DNA of 64,000 bases from Verrucomicrobiaceae bacterium (GTDB lineage: Bacteria > Verrucomicrobiota > Verrucomicrobiia > Verrucomicrobiales > Verrucomicrobiaceae). The translations under genes and the position numbers were made by a program. The notes under the pieces are model-generated. The model made no database searches, had not been told where the DNA came from, and saw only the letters and a list, made by a program, of their open reading frames with translations. Where the stretch lies: positions 372,001-436,000 of the forward strand of contig JAIXSY010000042.1 in NCBI GenBank assembly GCA_027484445.1, written 5' to 3'. Shown here piece after piece: positions 44,884 to 54,900 of this stretch. Within the stretch, counting starts at the first letter, position 1; each line of letters begins with the position of its first letter.

Positions 44884-46182
44884 ATGCCCCAGTCCACCAA
44901 TGTCGAACATGCTCTCCGCCGCTCCACTCTCGCCATTGTGATGGGAGGTGGGGCCGGCACCCGGCTCTATCCACTGACAAAGGATCGTGCGAAGCCGGCG
45001 GTCCCCCTGGCGGGAAAATACCGCCTCGTGGACATCCCCATCAGCAACTGCATCAACTCTGGCGTGCGTCAGGTCTTTGTGCTCACGCAGTACAACAGCA
45101 TGTCGCTGAACCGCCACATCGCCCGCACCTACAAGTTTGACCAATTCACTCGTGGGTTTGTGGAGGTTTTGGCCGCGCAGCAGACACCGGAGGGAGAGCG
45201 CTGGTATCAGGGCACTGCAGACGCGGTGCGGCAAAATTTACGCTACTTCATCGAGAACGATTACGACTACTACCTCATCCTCAGCGGAGATCAGCTCTAC
45301 CGCATGGACTTCCGTGAGGTCATGACCCAGCATGTAAAAACGGGGGCTGAGTTGACCATCGCCACACTGCCTGTCACCGCGCGTGATGCGACCGGGTTTG
45401 GCATCATGAAAACAGAGCCGGGGGGGCGCATCCGTGAGTTTGTGGAGAAGCCCAAAGACCCCGCAGTGCTGGAATCGCTGCGCATGCCGCAGGAGACGCT
45501 TTTGGAAATGGGACTGGATGCCTCAGAGCCGCGCTACCAGGCCAGCATGGGCATCTATGTGTTCAATCGCCAAACTCTGATCGATTGCCTCGACAACAAC
45601 CACATGGACTTTGGCAAGAACATCATTCCAGGAGCAATCCGGGATCGCAAAGTTCATTCCTACAACTTCCAGGGCTACTGGGAAGACATCGGAACTATTC
45701 GCAGCTTCTTCCAGGCGAACTTGGACCTCTGCAAGTTGGTGCCTCAGTATGATTTCTTTGACTCCCTGGCCCCGATTTTCACCCATGCACGCTTTCTGCC
45801 TGCCACGAAAATCAATGGCGCGACCATCCGCGAGGCGCTGCTTTCCGACGGTTGCATCATCACGGACGCTCACTTGGAGACGGCGGTTGTGGGCGTGCGC
45901 TCCATCGTGGAAAGCGGCACCACTCTGCGTGAGGTCGTGATCATGGGGGCAGACTATTACGCGGGAGCGGCTGGCACGGACCCAGATCGTCCTGCTCCAG
46001 GCATCGGGCGAAACTGCCGCATCGAGCGGGCGATCATCGACAAGAACGTTCACATCGGCGACAACACGGTCATCACGCCCCACGGCAAGCCAGAGAACAT
46101 GGACCACGAACTCTACTGCATCCGCGATGGCATCGTGGTCATCCCGAAAGATACCGTGATCCCTGCTGGCACCTGGATCTGA
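44884..46182 (+). CDS. glgC: Glucose-1-phosphate adenylyltransferase
   Basis: The ATG at 44884 gives 432 residues, normal for GlgC. The nucleotidyltransferase loop is MGGGAGTRLYPLT near 20-32; the ILSGDQLYRMD and EKPKDPAVL motifs and a left-handed beta-helix C-terminus are present. The enzyme makes ADP-glucose for glycogen. It stands apart from other glycogen genes in the window. Confidence 0.95.
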   Translation: MPQSTNVEHALRRSTLAIVMGGGAGTRLYPLTKDRAKPAVPLAGKYRLVDIPISNCINSGVRQVFVLTQYNSMSLNRHIARTYKFDQFTRGFVEVLAAQQTPEGERWYQGTADAVRQNLRYFIENDYDYYLILSGDQLYRMDFREVMTQHVKTGAELTIATLPVTARDATGFGIMKTEPGGRIREFVEKPKDPAVLESLRMPQETLLEMGLDASEPRYQASMGIYVFNRQTLIDCLDNNHMDFGKNIIPGAIRDRKVHSYNFQGYWEDIGTIRSFFQANLDLCKLVPQYDFFDSLAPIFTHARFLPATKINGATIREALLSDGCIITDAHLETAVVGVRSIVESGTTLREVVIMGADYYAGAAGTDPDRPAPGIGRNCRIERAIIDKNVHIGDNTVITPHGKPENMDHELYCIRDGIVVIPKDTVIPAGTWI

Positions 46183-46260
46183 GCCAGGGCCGCTTGGAAG
46201 TCTTCCGCTGCTAGGGAGCTGTGCTCCATGTCTTCAGGTCCATTTACCCTTTTTCTTCGC

Positions 46261-47322
46261 ATGAAATTTCATCGTTCGGCTTGCACTGCGCTGCTTTTGT
46301 CCTTCGCCTCCGCATTCACGGCTCACGCCGATCGCCTTGTTTTGGTCGCCGGGGGCAGCCAGGAGGCGGTCGATATCCCCGCCACGGAGGCGCGACTCTA
46401 CGAGCCCTTTGGTGCTGAGTTTGATTCCGGGGGACACTTGTGGATCGTCGAGATGGTCTCGGGGAATCGAGTGCTACAGATCGACGGCGGTGGAAACATC
46501 AGCCATGTGGCAGGCCAAAAAGAGCCTGGCTACAGCGGCGATGGTGGCCCGGCGCTGCGTGCGCAGTTCAATGGACCGCACAATTTTGTCATCCTGCCGA
46601 ATGACAACATCCTCATCGGCGACACCTGGAATGGTCGCGTGCGTGAGCTGGACGTGAAAGCCCGGATCGTGCGCACGCTGGAGGGCTGGCAGGCTCCTGC
46701 GGGCAAAGAGCGCGCGAATGGTCCCTACTGCATCACCTTGTCGCCTGACAAAAAGAAGCTGCACATCGCAGACCTACGCCAAGTCCATGAGCTGGACTTA
46801 ACGACAGGAAAGGCACGCGTGATCGCGGGCAATGGCAAAAAGGGCCGACCTGAAGAAGGAGCGCGCGCCACCGACCAGCCCCTGGTGGACCCCCGTGCGG
46901 CAGCCGCAGACACTCAGGGCAACCTGTACATCCTGGAGCGCACGGGAAATGCCCTGCGTGTCGTCGATCGTGAGGGACGCATCCGCACGGTCGTGAATGC
47001 CAGTGGTCAAAAAGGTGGGGAAGGGGATGGCGGTCCCGCGTTGGCTGCCACTCTAGACGGGCCGAAGCATCTCTGTGTGGATCAGGACGGCTCCGTGATC
47101 ATTGCTGACGCGGAAAATCATCTGATTCGCCGCTACGTGCCTACGACCGGCCAGCTGGAGCGTGTGGCGGGCACGGGCGTAAAAGGCAGCGCAGGAGTTG
47201 GCGGAGATCCTTTGAAGTGTCAGCTCTCTCGCCCCCATGGAGTCACGGTTCATCCATCCACTGGCGAACTGTTCATCACAGACAGCTACAACAACCGCAT
47301 TTTGAAGATCGAGCGGCAGTGA
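46261..47322 (+). CDS. Exported NHL-repeat beta-propeller protein
   Basis: The ATG at 46261 gives 353 residues with a signal peptide ending near TAHA. Repeated NHL-type blades are visible, for example GDGGPALRAQFNGPHNFVI, GDGGPALAATLDGPKHLCV and SYNNRILKIER at the end. The fold binds or sometimes cleaves ligands; the function is unknown. It lies 78 bp after glgC. Confidence 0.82.
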   Translation: MKFHRSACTALLLSFASAFTAHADRLVLVAGGSQEAVDIPATEARLYEPFGAEFDSGGHLWIVEMVSGNRVLQIDGGGNISHVAGQKEPGYSGDGGPALRAQFNGPHNFVILPNDNILIGDTWNGRVRELDVKARIVRTLEGWQAPAGKERANGPYCITLSPDKKKLHIADLRQVHELDLTTGKARVIAGNGKKGRPEEGARATDQPLVDPRAAAADTQGNLYILERTGNALRVVDREGRIRTVVNASGQKGGEGDGGPALAATLDGPKHLCVDQDGSVIIADAENHLIRRYVPTTGQLERVAGTGVKGSAGVGGDPLKCQLSRPHGVTVHPSTGELFITDSYNNRILKIERQ

Positions 47323-47357
47323 AACTGCTCGGCTGTCCTGGCTGAATTTTCCCCCCG

Positions 47358-48098
47358 ATGCACCGGATTTCTCCCACGACAGCCCATGTGCTGCCCTTGG
47401 CGGTGTTCCTGGCCTTTCTGGCGATTCCGGGCTGGTTTCGGGTGGAAAATCCAGAGCTTCCCTGGCATCAGCGCGTGCCTGAGCATTGGGTTTATCCTCT
47501 GCAGACGCTTGTTTGTGGTGCGCTGCTGCTGAGGTTTCGGCACCATTATTCGTTAGCCCCCTGGCGTGGGCTCGGCCTTGCTTGTTTGCTTTCGGTGGTG
47601 GGCATTCTGTGCTGGGTCATGCCGGCTTGGTTGTTCGAGCGATTCTCTCGGGAAGCGGCCTCGCCTCCCCCCGACTGGTGGTCATGGTTGGGTCTGGTGG
47701 AGCGCCGCCAGGGGTTTGATCCGACGGTGCTCAGCGAGTGGCCATTCTGGGAAAAAGCGGCCATCGCGATGCGCTTTCTACGCATGGTCGTGGTCGTGCC
47801 ATGGGTGGAGGAGCTCTTCTGGCGCGGCTTTCTCATGCGCTACTTGAATGCAGGGCATGGTTCCTGGCAGGAGGTGCCTTTTGGCGCGCATTCGTGGCGC
47901 TCTTTTTTCATCGTCACTCTCTGCGTCGTGCTCGCTCACCAGCCCGAGGACCATCTCGCCGCTGCCGTGTGGGGTGCTTTGGTTTATGGCTTGGCAGTGC
48001 ACACCCGCAGTCTGGGAGCCTGCATTTTCATGCACGCGCTGGGCAATCTTTGGCTCGGCTGCTACGCACTCGGCACCCGCCAATGGGGCTTTTGGTGA
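47358..48098 (+). CDS. CAAX prenyl protease-related membrane protease (exosortase-associated type)
   Basis: The 246-residue protein has about seven membrane helices and the CPBP/Abi motifs EELFWRGFLMR, HQPEDH and FMHALGNLW. It matches the CAAX-related protein type that often occurs with exosortase/PEP-CTERM systems. The window has a PEP-CTERM substrate at 52-55.5 kb but no exosortase. Its own substrate is unknown. Confidence 0.82.
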   Translation: MHRISPTTAHVLPLAVFLAFLAIPGWFRVENPELPWHQRVPEHWVYPLQTLVCGALLLRFRHHYSLAPWRGLGLACLLSVVGILCWVMPAWLFERFSREAASPPPDWWSWLGLVERRQGFDPTVLSEWPFWEKAAIAMRFLRMVVVVPWVEELFWRGFLMRYLNAGHGSWQEVPFGAHSWRSFFIVTLCVVLAHQPEDHLAAAVWGALVYGLAVHTRSLGACIFMHALGNLWLGCYALGTRQWGFW

Positions 48099-48151
48099 TG
48101 CCGTCTTGACACCTCGCCCACCCGCATCACCACTCACCCACCTCGCTTCCC

Positions 48152-48709
48152 ATGAGCCAAGCTTTCCTGCCACCGCTGACCCCTGAGACCACTCTGGCGG
48201 AGGTCCTGCGCAGCTTCCCCGGTGCCCAGCGCGCGCTTTTTGCCCGCTATCACATCGGTGGCTGCAGCGCCTGTGCCTTTCAGCCGACGGAGACGATTGC
48301 CCAAGTCTGTGCGCGCAATCAACTGTCCGTGCCTGAAGTCATCGCGCACATCCAAGAAAGCCATAGCGAGGATGTGAAGCTCCAGATCAGCCCAAAGGAG
48401 TTTGCCGAACTTGTGGCCCAGGATCCTACGGCGCGTGTTTTGGATGCACGCACTCGGGAGGAACATGAGGCGGTGAAGATCCCGGGTTCCACCTTGCTGA
48501 CCCAGGAGACGGTGCAGGAGGCCTTCAACACCTGGCCCAAGGAAACACCTGTGCTGCTCTATGACCACACGGGCGTGCGCAGCATGGATGTGGCTGCTTA
48601 TTTCCTCGGCCATGGTTTTTCCAACACCAAGTGCCTTGCTGGAGGCATTGATGCCTACAGTCGCGACATTGATCCGAAACTGCCGAGGTATCGAGTCGAG
48701 CTCAGCTAG
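48152..48709 (+). CDS. DUF1858-like/rhodanese fusion with Asp in place of the catalytic Cys
   Basis: The 185-residue protein has an N-terminal helical domain with a GGCSACAF motif near 32-39, similar to DUF1858/ScdA-N domains. A rhodanese domain follows (VLDARTREEHEAVKIPGS). Where active rhodaneses have C-x-x-G-x-R-S, this protein reads DHTGVRS; the codon at the Cys position is GAC. It is probably not a sulfurtransferase and may bind a partner or sense redox state through the N-terminal Cys pair. Confidence 0.82.
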   Translation: MSQAFLPPLTPETTLAEVLRSFPGAQRALFARYHIGGCSACAFQPTETIAQVCARNQLSVPEVIAHIQESHSEDVKLQISPKEFAELVAQDPTARVLDARTREEHEAVKIPGSTLLTQETVQEAFNTWPKETPVLLYDHTGVRSMDVAAYFLGHGFSNTKCLAGGIDAYSRDIDPKLPRYRVELS

Positions 48710-48725
48710 TCTCCAACAAGCCGCC

Positions 48726-49418
48726 ATGTCCCGCATTCATGACATGCCCGAAGATGATCGCCCGCGCGAGCGGCTGTTGCGCCTGGGGGCTGGTGCGCTG
48801 TCGGATGCAGAGCTGCTCGCCATCTTCATCAACACAGGGGTAAAGGGGGAAAATGCACTGCAAGTGGCTCAACGACTCCTGCGGGAGCAAGGTTCGCTCA
48901 GAAATTTGTCGAGAATTGAGGCTGGCGAGCTCGCTCACATGCGCGCGCTTGGACCAGCCAAGGCCGCGCACCTCGCCGCAGCGTTTGAGCTAGGTCGCCG
49001 CGCTGAGCAGGAGTCCTTTCGCGAAGTGCCGCTGGACAAGCCGGAGCTCGTCTATCGCTTCATCGGGGCTGAGATGCAGTCGCTGAGCTATGAATCGGTG
49101 CGCATCATTCTCCTGACGCAGCGGCTTTGCCTCATGCGGCACGAGGAGCTGTTTCGCGGCACGGTGAATGAAAGCAGCGCGCATCCCCGAGAGATCGTGA
49201 CCAAGGCCCTCGCGCATCGTGCCCCAGCGTTTGTGCTTGTTCACAATCATCCCTCTGGTGATCCTAGCCCGAGCGATGCTGACAAACGCCTGACCCGCCG
49301 TCTCAAAGACGCCGCAGACTTGCTCGGGCTGCTTTTTGCCGACCATCTGGTCATCGGCTGCCCGGCGGAGGGACGCGCGCTGCCCTACTTCAGCTTTCGC
49401 GAGCATGGCCTACTCTAG
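48726..49418 (+). CDS. radC: RadC-family JAB-domain protein
   Basis: The ATG at 48726 gives 230 residues. An N-terminal helix-hairpin-helix region (ALGPAKAAHLAAAFELGRR) precedes the JAB/MPN domain with HNHPSGDPSPSDAD, the metal-binding motif. RadC is historically linked with DNA repair, but its true activity is unclear. It starts 16 bp after the rhodanese gene. Confidence 0.93.
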   Translation: MSRIHDMPEDDRPRERLLRLGAGALSDAELLAIFINTGVKGENALQVAQRLLREQGSLRNLSRIEAGELAHMRALGPAKAAHLAAAFELGRRAEQESFREVPLDKPELVYRFIGAEMQSLSYESVRIILLTQRLCLMRHEELFRGTVNESSAHPREIVTKALAHRAPAFVLVHNHPSGDPSPSDADKRLTRRLKDAADLLGLLFADHLVIGCPAEGRALPYFSFREHGLL

Positions 49419-49498
49419 GCTAGGCCTGCTTTGCCACTGACTCCTTCATTGCAAAAACACAGTTTCCGCTGCAACGAGAGCCAACTCTGCCACTGGCC

Positions 49499-50068
49499 AT
49501 GCTCCTCATCATCGACAACTACGACTCCTTCACCTACAACCTCGTCCAATACTTCGGCGAGATGGGCGCAGAGATGGAGATCCACCGCAACGATCAGATC
49601 ACGCTGGAAGAGATTGCCCGGAAAAAACCCAGCCACATCTGTGTCTCCCCCGGCCCCTGCACGCCGAAAGAGGCAGGCATCAGCTGCTCAGTGATCGAAA
49701 CCTTTGGCCAGAGCACGCCCATCCTCGGCGTCTGTCTGGGCCACCAGAGCATCGGCCATGTGTTTGGCGGCGACGTCGTGCGGGCAGATCGTCTCATGCA
49801 TGGCAAGGTCTCTAAAATTCGCCACCAGGGGCAGTCCGTCTTCAAGGACATGCCTGCGCCTTTCACGGCCACGCGCTATCATTCCTTGCTCGTGAAGCGT
49901 GACACGCTGCCCGACTGCCTAGAAATCACAGCCGTCTGCGATGACGACGAATCGGAAATCATGGGCCTGCGTCACAAAGAGCTTCCGATCCATGGTGTGC
50001 AGTTTCATCCCGAGTCCATCTTGACTCAGGACGGCAAAAAGCTGCTGAAAAACTTTCTCCAGATGTAG
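49499..50068 (+). CDS. pabA/trpG: Glutamine amidotransferase of anthranilate/aminodeoxychorismate synthase
   Basis: The 189-residue class I amidotransferase has the start LLIIDNYDSFTYNL, the nucleophile motif GVCLGHQSIG and HGVQFHPES near the end. It supplies ammonia to anthranilate or aminodeoxychorismate synthase. The partner component I gene is not adjacent, so a role in tryptophan, folate or both cannot be decided. Confidence 0.93.
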   Translation: MLLIIDNYDSFTYNLVQYFGEMGAEMEIHRNDQITLEEIARKKPSHICVSPGPCTPKEAGISCSVIETFGQSTPILGVCLGHQSIGHVFGGDVVRADRLMHGKVSKIRHQGQSVFKDMPAPFTATRYHSLLVKRDTLPDCLEITAVCDDDESEIMGLRHKELPIHGVQFHPESILTQDGKKLLKNFLQM

Positions 50069-50128
50069 TGCAGGCTGCCCCGTGGCAGTTGCGTCCGGCT
50101 CAGGTCCGGGTTTCATAGCGGCAGAAGC

Positions 50129-51937
50129 ATGACCTCCAGCCAAGCCCTCCGCTATTGCCCCGATCTCTTTCATTACCAGCGCCGTGAGACCCGAGTCTGT
50201 CAGGTCGGCCATGTCGGCATTGGTGGCCAAAATCCAATTCGTGTGCAGTCCATGCTGACGAGTGACACGCGCGATGCTGCCGCCTGTGTCAAAGAAGCCC
50301 TGGAGCTAGCAGCGGTCGGTTGTGAAATCGTTCGCGTCACGGCCCAGACACGCGTCATCGCGGAAAACCTCCAGCACATCCGCGATGGCATTCGTGCAGC
50401 TGGCTGCGATGTGCCCCTGGTGGCAGACATTCACTTCAAGCCCGACGCTGCCATGGAGGCCGTGAAATGGGTCGAAAAGGTGCGCGTGAATCCGGGGAAC
50501 TATGCCGACAAGAAAAAGTTCGCCGTCAAAGAATACACGGATGAAGAATACGCCGAAGAGGTCGCCTACATGGAGGCGCAGTTTGTGCCCCTGGTTCAGG
50601 AGTGCAAGCGGCTGAACCGAGCCATGCGCATCGGCACCAATCATGGTTCCCTGAGTGACCGCATCATGAACCGTTGGGGCGACACGCCAAATGGCATGGT
50701 GGAAAGCGCGCTCGAGTTCGCCCGAATCGCCCGAGCGCATGATTTCCATAACTTCATCTTTTCGATGAAGGCCAGCAATCCGAAGGTCATGATCGAGGCT
50801 TATCGCCTGCTCGTGGCGAGGCTGAATGAGCTCGGTGCCGACTGGAATTATCCACTGCACTTGGGCGTCACTGAAGCGGGTGATGGAGAGGATGGCCGCA
50901 TCAAAAGTGCCATTGGCATCGGTTCGCTCTTGGCAGATGGCATTGGCGATACCGTGCGAGTGTCGCTGACGGAAGATGCGATCTACGAAATCCCTGTCGC
51001 GAGAGCACTCGTGGCCAGTGTCCAAGACGCCATGGCAGCTATGGCCTCCACGCGGCTCAGCCAGACGCCTGAAGTGGGCTACGATGCCTTCGTTTACAGC
51101 CGTCGAGCCACTGAGCGCATGAGCGTCTGCGGTGTGGAGCTTGGCCAAGGGGCCACAGTTCCGGTCTTTACCGCGCGTGCCAAGTGGGATGCTGTCGCGC
51201 ACAAGATCGACAAGCTCGGCGACTACAAGCCAGAGGTGGTGATCGAGGACAGTGGCGTCCTTGCTTTGGATCCACGCGATGATGCTGCCGTCAAGGCCGT
51301 CAATGACTCTGCTAAAGCCAAGCTAGTCACTGTGGCTGACGGCACACCCCTGCATCCCATCCATGCCTTTCGCCTTCTGGCCGCGAAGCTGCAGCCACGT
51401 CATCCGATCCTCCTGAAGGATACCTTTTGCCCAGCTACGGGTGTGCAGGAAACCAGTGCTGAATCGGACTTTGTCTCCAATCTCCTGCGTGCAGCCACAG
51501 CCATCGGTTCTTTGCTTTGCGATGGCATTGGCGATGCAGTGATCGTCCAAGGTGAAAGTGCGCCAGGGCAAAGTCTGCGCATCAGCTACAACATCCTGCA
51601 GGCCGCTGGCGTCCGCATTTTCAAGACCGATTACGTGGCCTGCCCGAGCTGCGGACGAACGCTCTTTAACCTACAGCACACCACGCAAAAAATTCGCGAA
51701 GCTACCGGGCACCTCAAAGGCGTGCGCATCGCGGTGATGGGCTGCATCGTCAATGGCCCCGGCGAGATGGCTGATGCCGATTTTGGCTATGTGGGCGGTG
51801 CTCCTGGGAAGATCAATCTTTATGTCGGCAAGACCGCTGTGAAGTTCAACATCCCGGAAGAAGAAGCCGTGGAGAGGCTAGTGGACTTGATCAAGGAGCA
51901 CAATCGCTGGTTTGATGCTTCTCCTGTCGCAGCTTGA
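50129..51937 (+). CDS. ispG: (E)-4-hydroxy-3-methylbut-2-enyl-diphosphate synthase, long form
   Basis: The 602-residue protein is the long (plant, Chlamydia and Bacteroidetes type) IspG, with a TIM barrel, a central inserted domain and a C-terminal cluster domain. The N-terminal GIGGQNPIRVQSM and the C-terminal DYVACPSCGRTLFNL and GCIVNGPGEMADADFG motifs hold the Fe4S4 Cys residues. It catalyses the penultimate MEP-pathway step before IspH. An intrinsic terminator follows 12 bp downstream. Confidence 0.95.
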   Translation: MTSSQALRYCPDLFHYQRRETRVCQVGHVGIGGQNPIRVQSMLTSDTRDAAACVKEALELAAVGCEIVRVTAQTRVIAENLQHIRDGIRAAGCDVPLVADIHFKPDAAMEAVKWVEKVRVNPGNYADKKKFAVKEYTDEEYAEEVAYMEAQFVPLVQECKRLNRAMRIGTNHGSLSDRIMNRWGDTPNGMVESALEFARIARAHDFHNFIFSMKASNPKVMIEAYRLLVARLNELGADWNYPLHLGVTEAGDGEDGRIKSAIGIGSLLADGIGDTVRVSLTEDAIYEIPVARALVASVQDAMAAMASTRLSQTPEVGYDAFVYSRRATERMSVCGVELGQGATVPVFTARAKWDAVAHKIDKLGDYKPEVVIEDSGVLALDPRDDAAVKAVNDSAKAKLVTVADGTPLHPIHAFRLLAAKLQPRHPILLKDTFCPATGVQETSAESDFVSNLLRAATAIGSLLCDGIGDAVIVQGESAPGQSLRISYNILQAAGVRIFKTDYVACPSCGRTLFNLQHTTQKIREATGHLKGVRIAVMGCIVNGPGEMADADFGYVGGAPGKINLYVGKTAVKFNIPEEEAVERLVDLIKEHNRWFDASPVAA

Positions 51938-51948
51938 TCCACAATGAG

Positions 51949-51974
51949 TGGGGGCACGCACTGCCCCCAATTTT
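51949..51974 (+). terminator. Intrinsic terminator of ispG
   Basis: TGGGGGCA and TGCCCCCA form an 8-bp stem with a CGCAC loop, followed by AATTTT. It separates ispG from the convergent PEP-CTERM gene. Confidence 0.8.
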
Positions 51975-51995
51975 CGGTCGCCCGTTTTCCTCGAT

Positions 51996-54900
51996 TCAGG
52001 GCCGACGGCGACGCATCAGGAGGCAGGCGATGCCAAGTCCGAGCAACAAGGCCCGGGTCGGCTCGGGAACGATGTAAATGTATCCCGTGACGCTGAGTTG
52101 GCTGATGTCCCAAAAATACATGGAGGAAGAGATGTCGGGCAAATTCAGCCCTGGTAGTTCATCACCATTGCCCTGGAACAGGATGGTGCTGCTGTAGTGG
52201 CTGGCGAAGCTAGGGCTAGAGGACAATCCAGACCAGCTGAGCAGTTGATAGCTCATTTGAGTCACTGGTGTTAAGCTGCTGGGGCCGATCTGAAGATCGC
52301 TCTGTAAGCTAAGGGCTGTGTTTCCCTGTCCGATGATGCGCAGGAGATCAGACTGTCCGTTCAGATTCAACCCAAGCTGCAAGATGCTGCCTGCTTGGAA
52401 TTGCAGGGTTCCTGCTTCGGTTCCTGGGCTGAAAGTAAGGGTGCCCAAGCTTTCGATGGCGAGGCTATCACCTGCGCCGATGATGCTGCCGCTGGCTGCA
52501 TTGAGGGAAGTGTTTTGTAGCGTTCCTGTGCCGAAGAGGCTGGTGCCTGAGGCAAGGCTGAGATTGCCAGTGCCGCTTTGTCCTATGCTTGCCTGGCCGA
52601 CTTGCAGGCTACCCGCCGTGACATTGATGGCTCCGGTGTGTGTGCTGGTGCCTGTGAGGATCAGATTTCCTGTGCCTGTTTTCTGCAAGGCACCCGCGCC
52701 TGTCATCGCCGTGCCAAGGGTTAGGCTATTCGGTGAATTGACTCGAAGCGTTCCTCCATTGGCTGCGAGGGTGATGCCACGGTTGGTGTCGTCGATGGCA
52801 AAGCTAGTGCGTGCCTCCAGCGTGCCGCCATTGAAGGTCAACTGGGCGGGATTGAAGCTGCTGGGGTTTCCTCCAAGGTTGGCTTCCTGATTGAGACTGA
52901 TCGTCCCACCATTCAGCGTTGAGGTTCCCGTCATGAAGCCAGATTCTGTGGTGGCTGGTGTGGAGGTGGATGTGCTGAAGGAAACGATGCCAGGCCCATC
53001 AAAGCGCAAGTTCACATCATAGGTGTTCGCCCGGCGCTGCACATGCGGGACGTTCGTGGTACCACTGCCGCTGAAAATCAGGGTTGAGCTGTAGTTACTT
53101 GTCGGATGGTAAAGAAGGGCGACATCGAAAGTCAGCGTTCCCTGATTCAGGAACTCAAACTGAGGAGCTGTCGAAGACAGCCGCGGCCTGAGCATGGCAC
53201 TGAAGCGCTGACTGCCACCGGCCACTTCCATCAGCGTGCCTTGGGTGTAAAGCACACCGCCGCTGCCTGTCTGAATCGTGTGGTTGGCTTCGCCGTTGAA
53301 GAAAAAGTTACGCACGGTGCGGTCACCATCGATTTGGTGAGTCACCACGCCAGAGGAGGGATTTTGAAAAAACACATCCGTGCTGGATGTTGGCACCGTG
53401 CCGATTTCCCAGTTTGCCGCATTGCCCCAGGAACTGTTCGTGGTTCCCAGCCAAGTATGATTCGTGGAGGTCTTTTCGATGAAGATGGTGCCCTGGGTGA
53501 GGAACTGGCTGGTGTTCCATCCGAAACCACTGGCCAGTCGTGTCGTGGGTAGGGTAAAAGTTGGCGAGCCAGTCACGGTAGCACTGCTTGCGCCAGCCCA
53601 GTTCACCAGCTGCCACGTGCCACTGCGCCAGCCCGTGCGGCCTGTCGAAACGTCTGCGACCTGCACCGCTCCGCCAAAGGTCAGGCTCGTGGCGGTGGTG
53701 TTCAGAACGAGCCGATCCGAAGTGCCCAGTGCAGCTCCTTCAGGGGCGGTGTAGAGATCGAATTGAGTCGTGCCAGAGAGGTTGATGCTCACATTCGCAG
53801 CGCTGCCCAGCGTCAGGGTGCTGGCTCCTGCGAGATAACCCAAGCCTGCAGCAGCTCCTGCGGCCACATTGTGCGATGTGCCGATTTGCAGTCGAGTTCC
53901 TGAGGCAATCGTGATGCTACCCCCAGCAGCGGAAGTGACAATACCACTGCCACCTAGTGCGCCTGTGCCGGAGGTAGTCACATTGCCTGTGCCAGTGGCT
54001 GAACCCGTGCTGTTCATGGCAAGCAGTGCGCCTGCAGCGATGGAGGTCGGACCTGTGAAAAGGTTGGCATTGCTCAGCGCCCAGGTGCCCGTGCCATCTT
54101 TGGTGAGTGCTAGCGCGGTAGGCGTGGTTCCGGAGGCTACTGTGCCACCGATGACCCCACTCATGACCCCGTTGCCATTGCCTGTCAGATTCAGGCTTGC
54201 CGCGTTGGTCGCGGTTGGGCTGTTGGAGCGCACCGTTCCGCTCAGGAATAGAGTCGTGCCTGTGGTAGAATTGATGATGCGGCCAAAGCCTGTTCCTGTC
54301 GCTGCGGAGTTTTGCAGCACAAAGTCACGGTTGCTGGAGGCATCTGTGGTTCCCCCATAGTCGATGCGTCCAACGGTGGCGCTGTTTTGTCCCATGGTGA
54401 TGGTCGTGCCAGTGCCAAGCGGTGAATTCTGGCCTTTGTCAGCCATGCTGCTGAAGCGCACCGTGCCATCGGAGATCACGACATTTCCTGAGAAAGTGTT
54501 GATTTGATTCAAAACCACAGCCCCTGGGTCGGTGCGGCTGATTCCACCCGTTCCGGTGATGACGGAGTTCACCACGACATTGTTACCTCCGCGAAAGGTT
54601 AGGCCATTCTGCGTTGAAAAGGTGCCGTTCAAGGTCAGCACCGCATTGTTGGCGTAGATCACGCCGCCATTGTTGACGATCGCACGATCGGTGGCTGCGG
54701 CATTGCTGCCATTGAATTTAAACTGAGCGCTACCCCCAAGATTGATCGTGTTGCCTGCACCGAGGGCGCTGTTTACTCCCGAGTTGGTGATGGTATTGAA
54801 GAGCAACGTGCCGCCATTCACTGTGACTGGGCCGGTGAAGCTGTTGTTGTCATTCAGAAGGGACCAGGCTCCACGTCCGCCAGAGTCCGCCCCGGTGACA

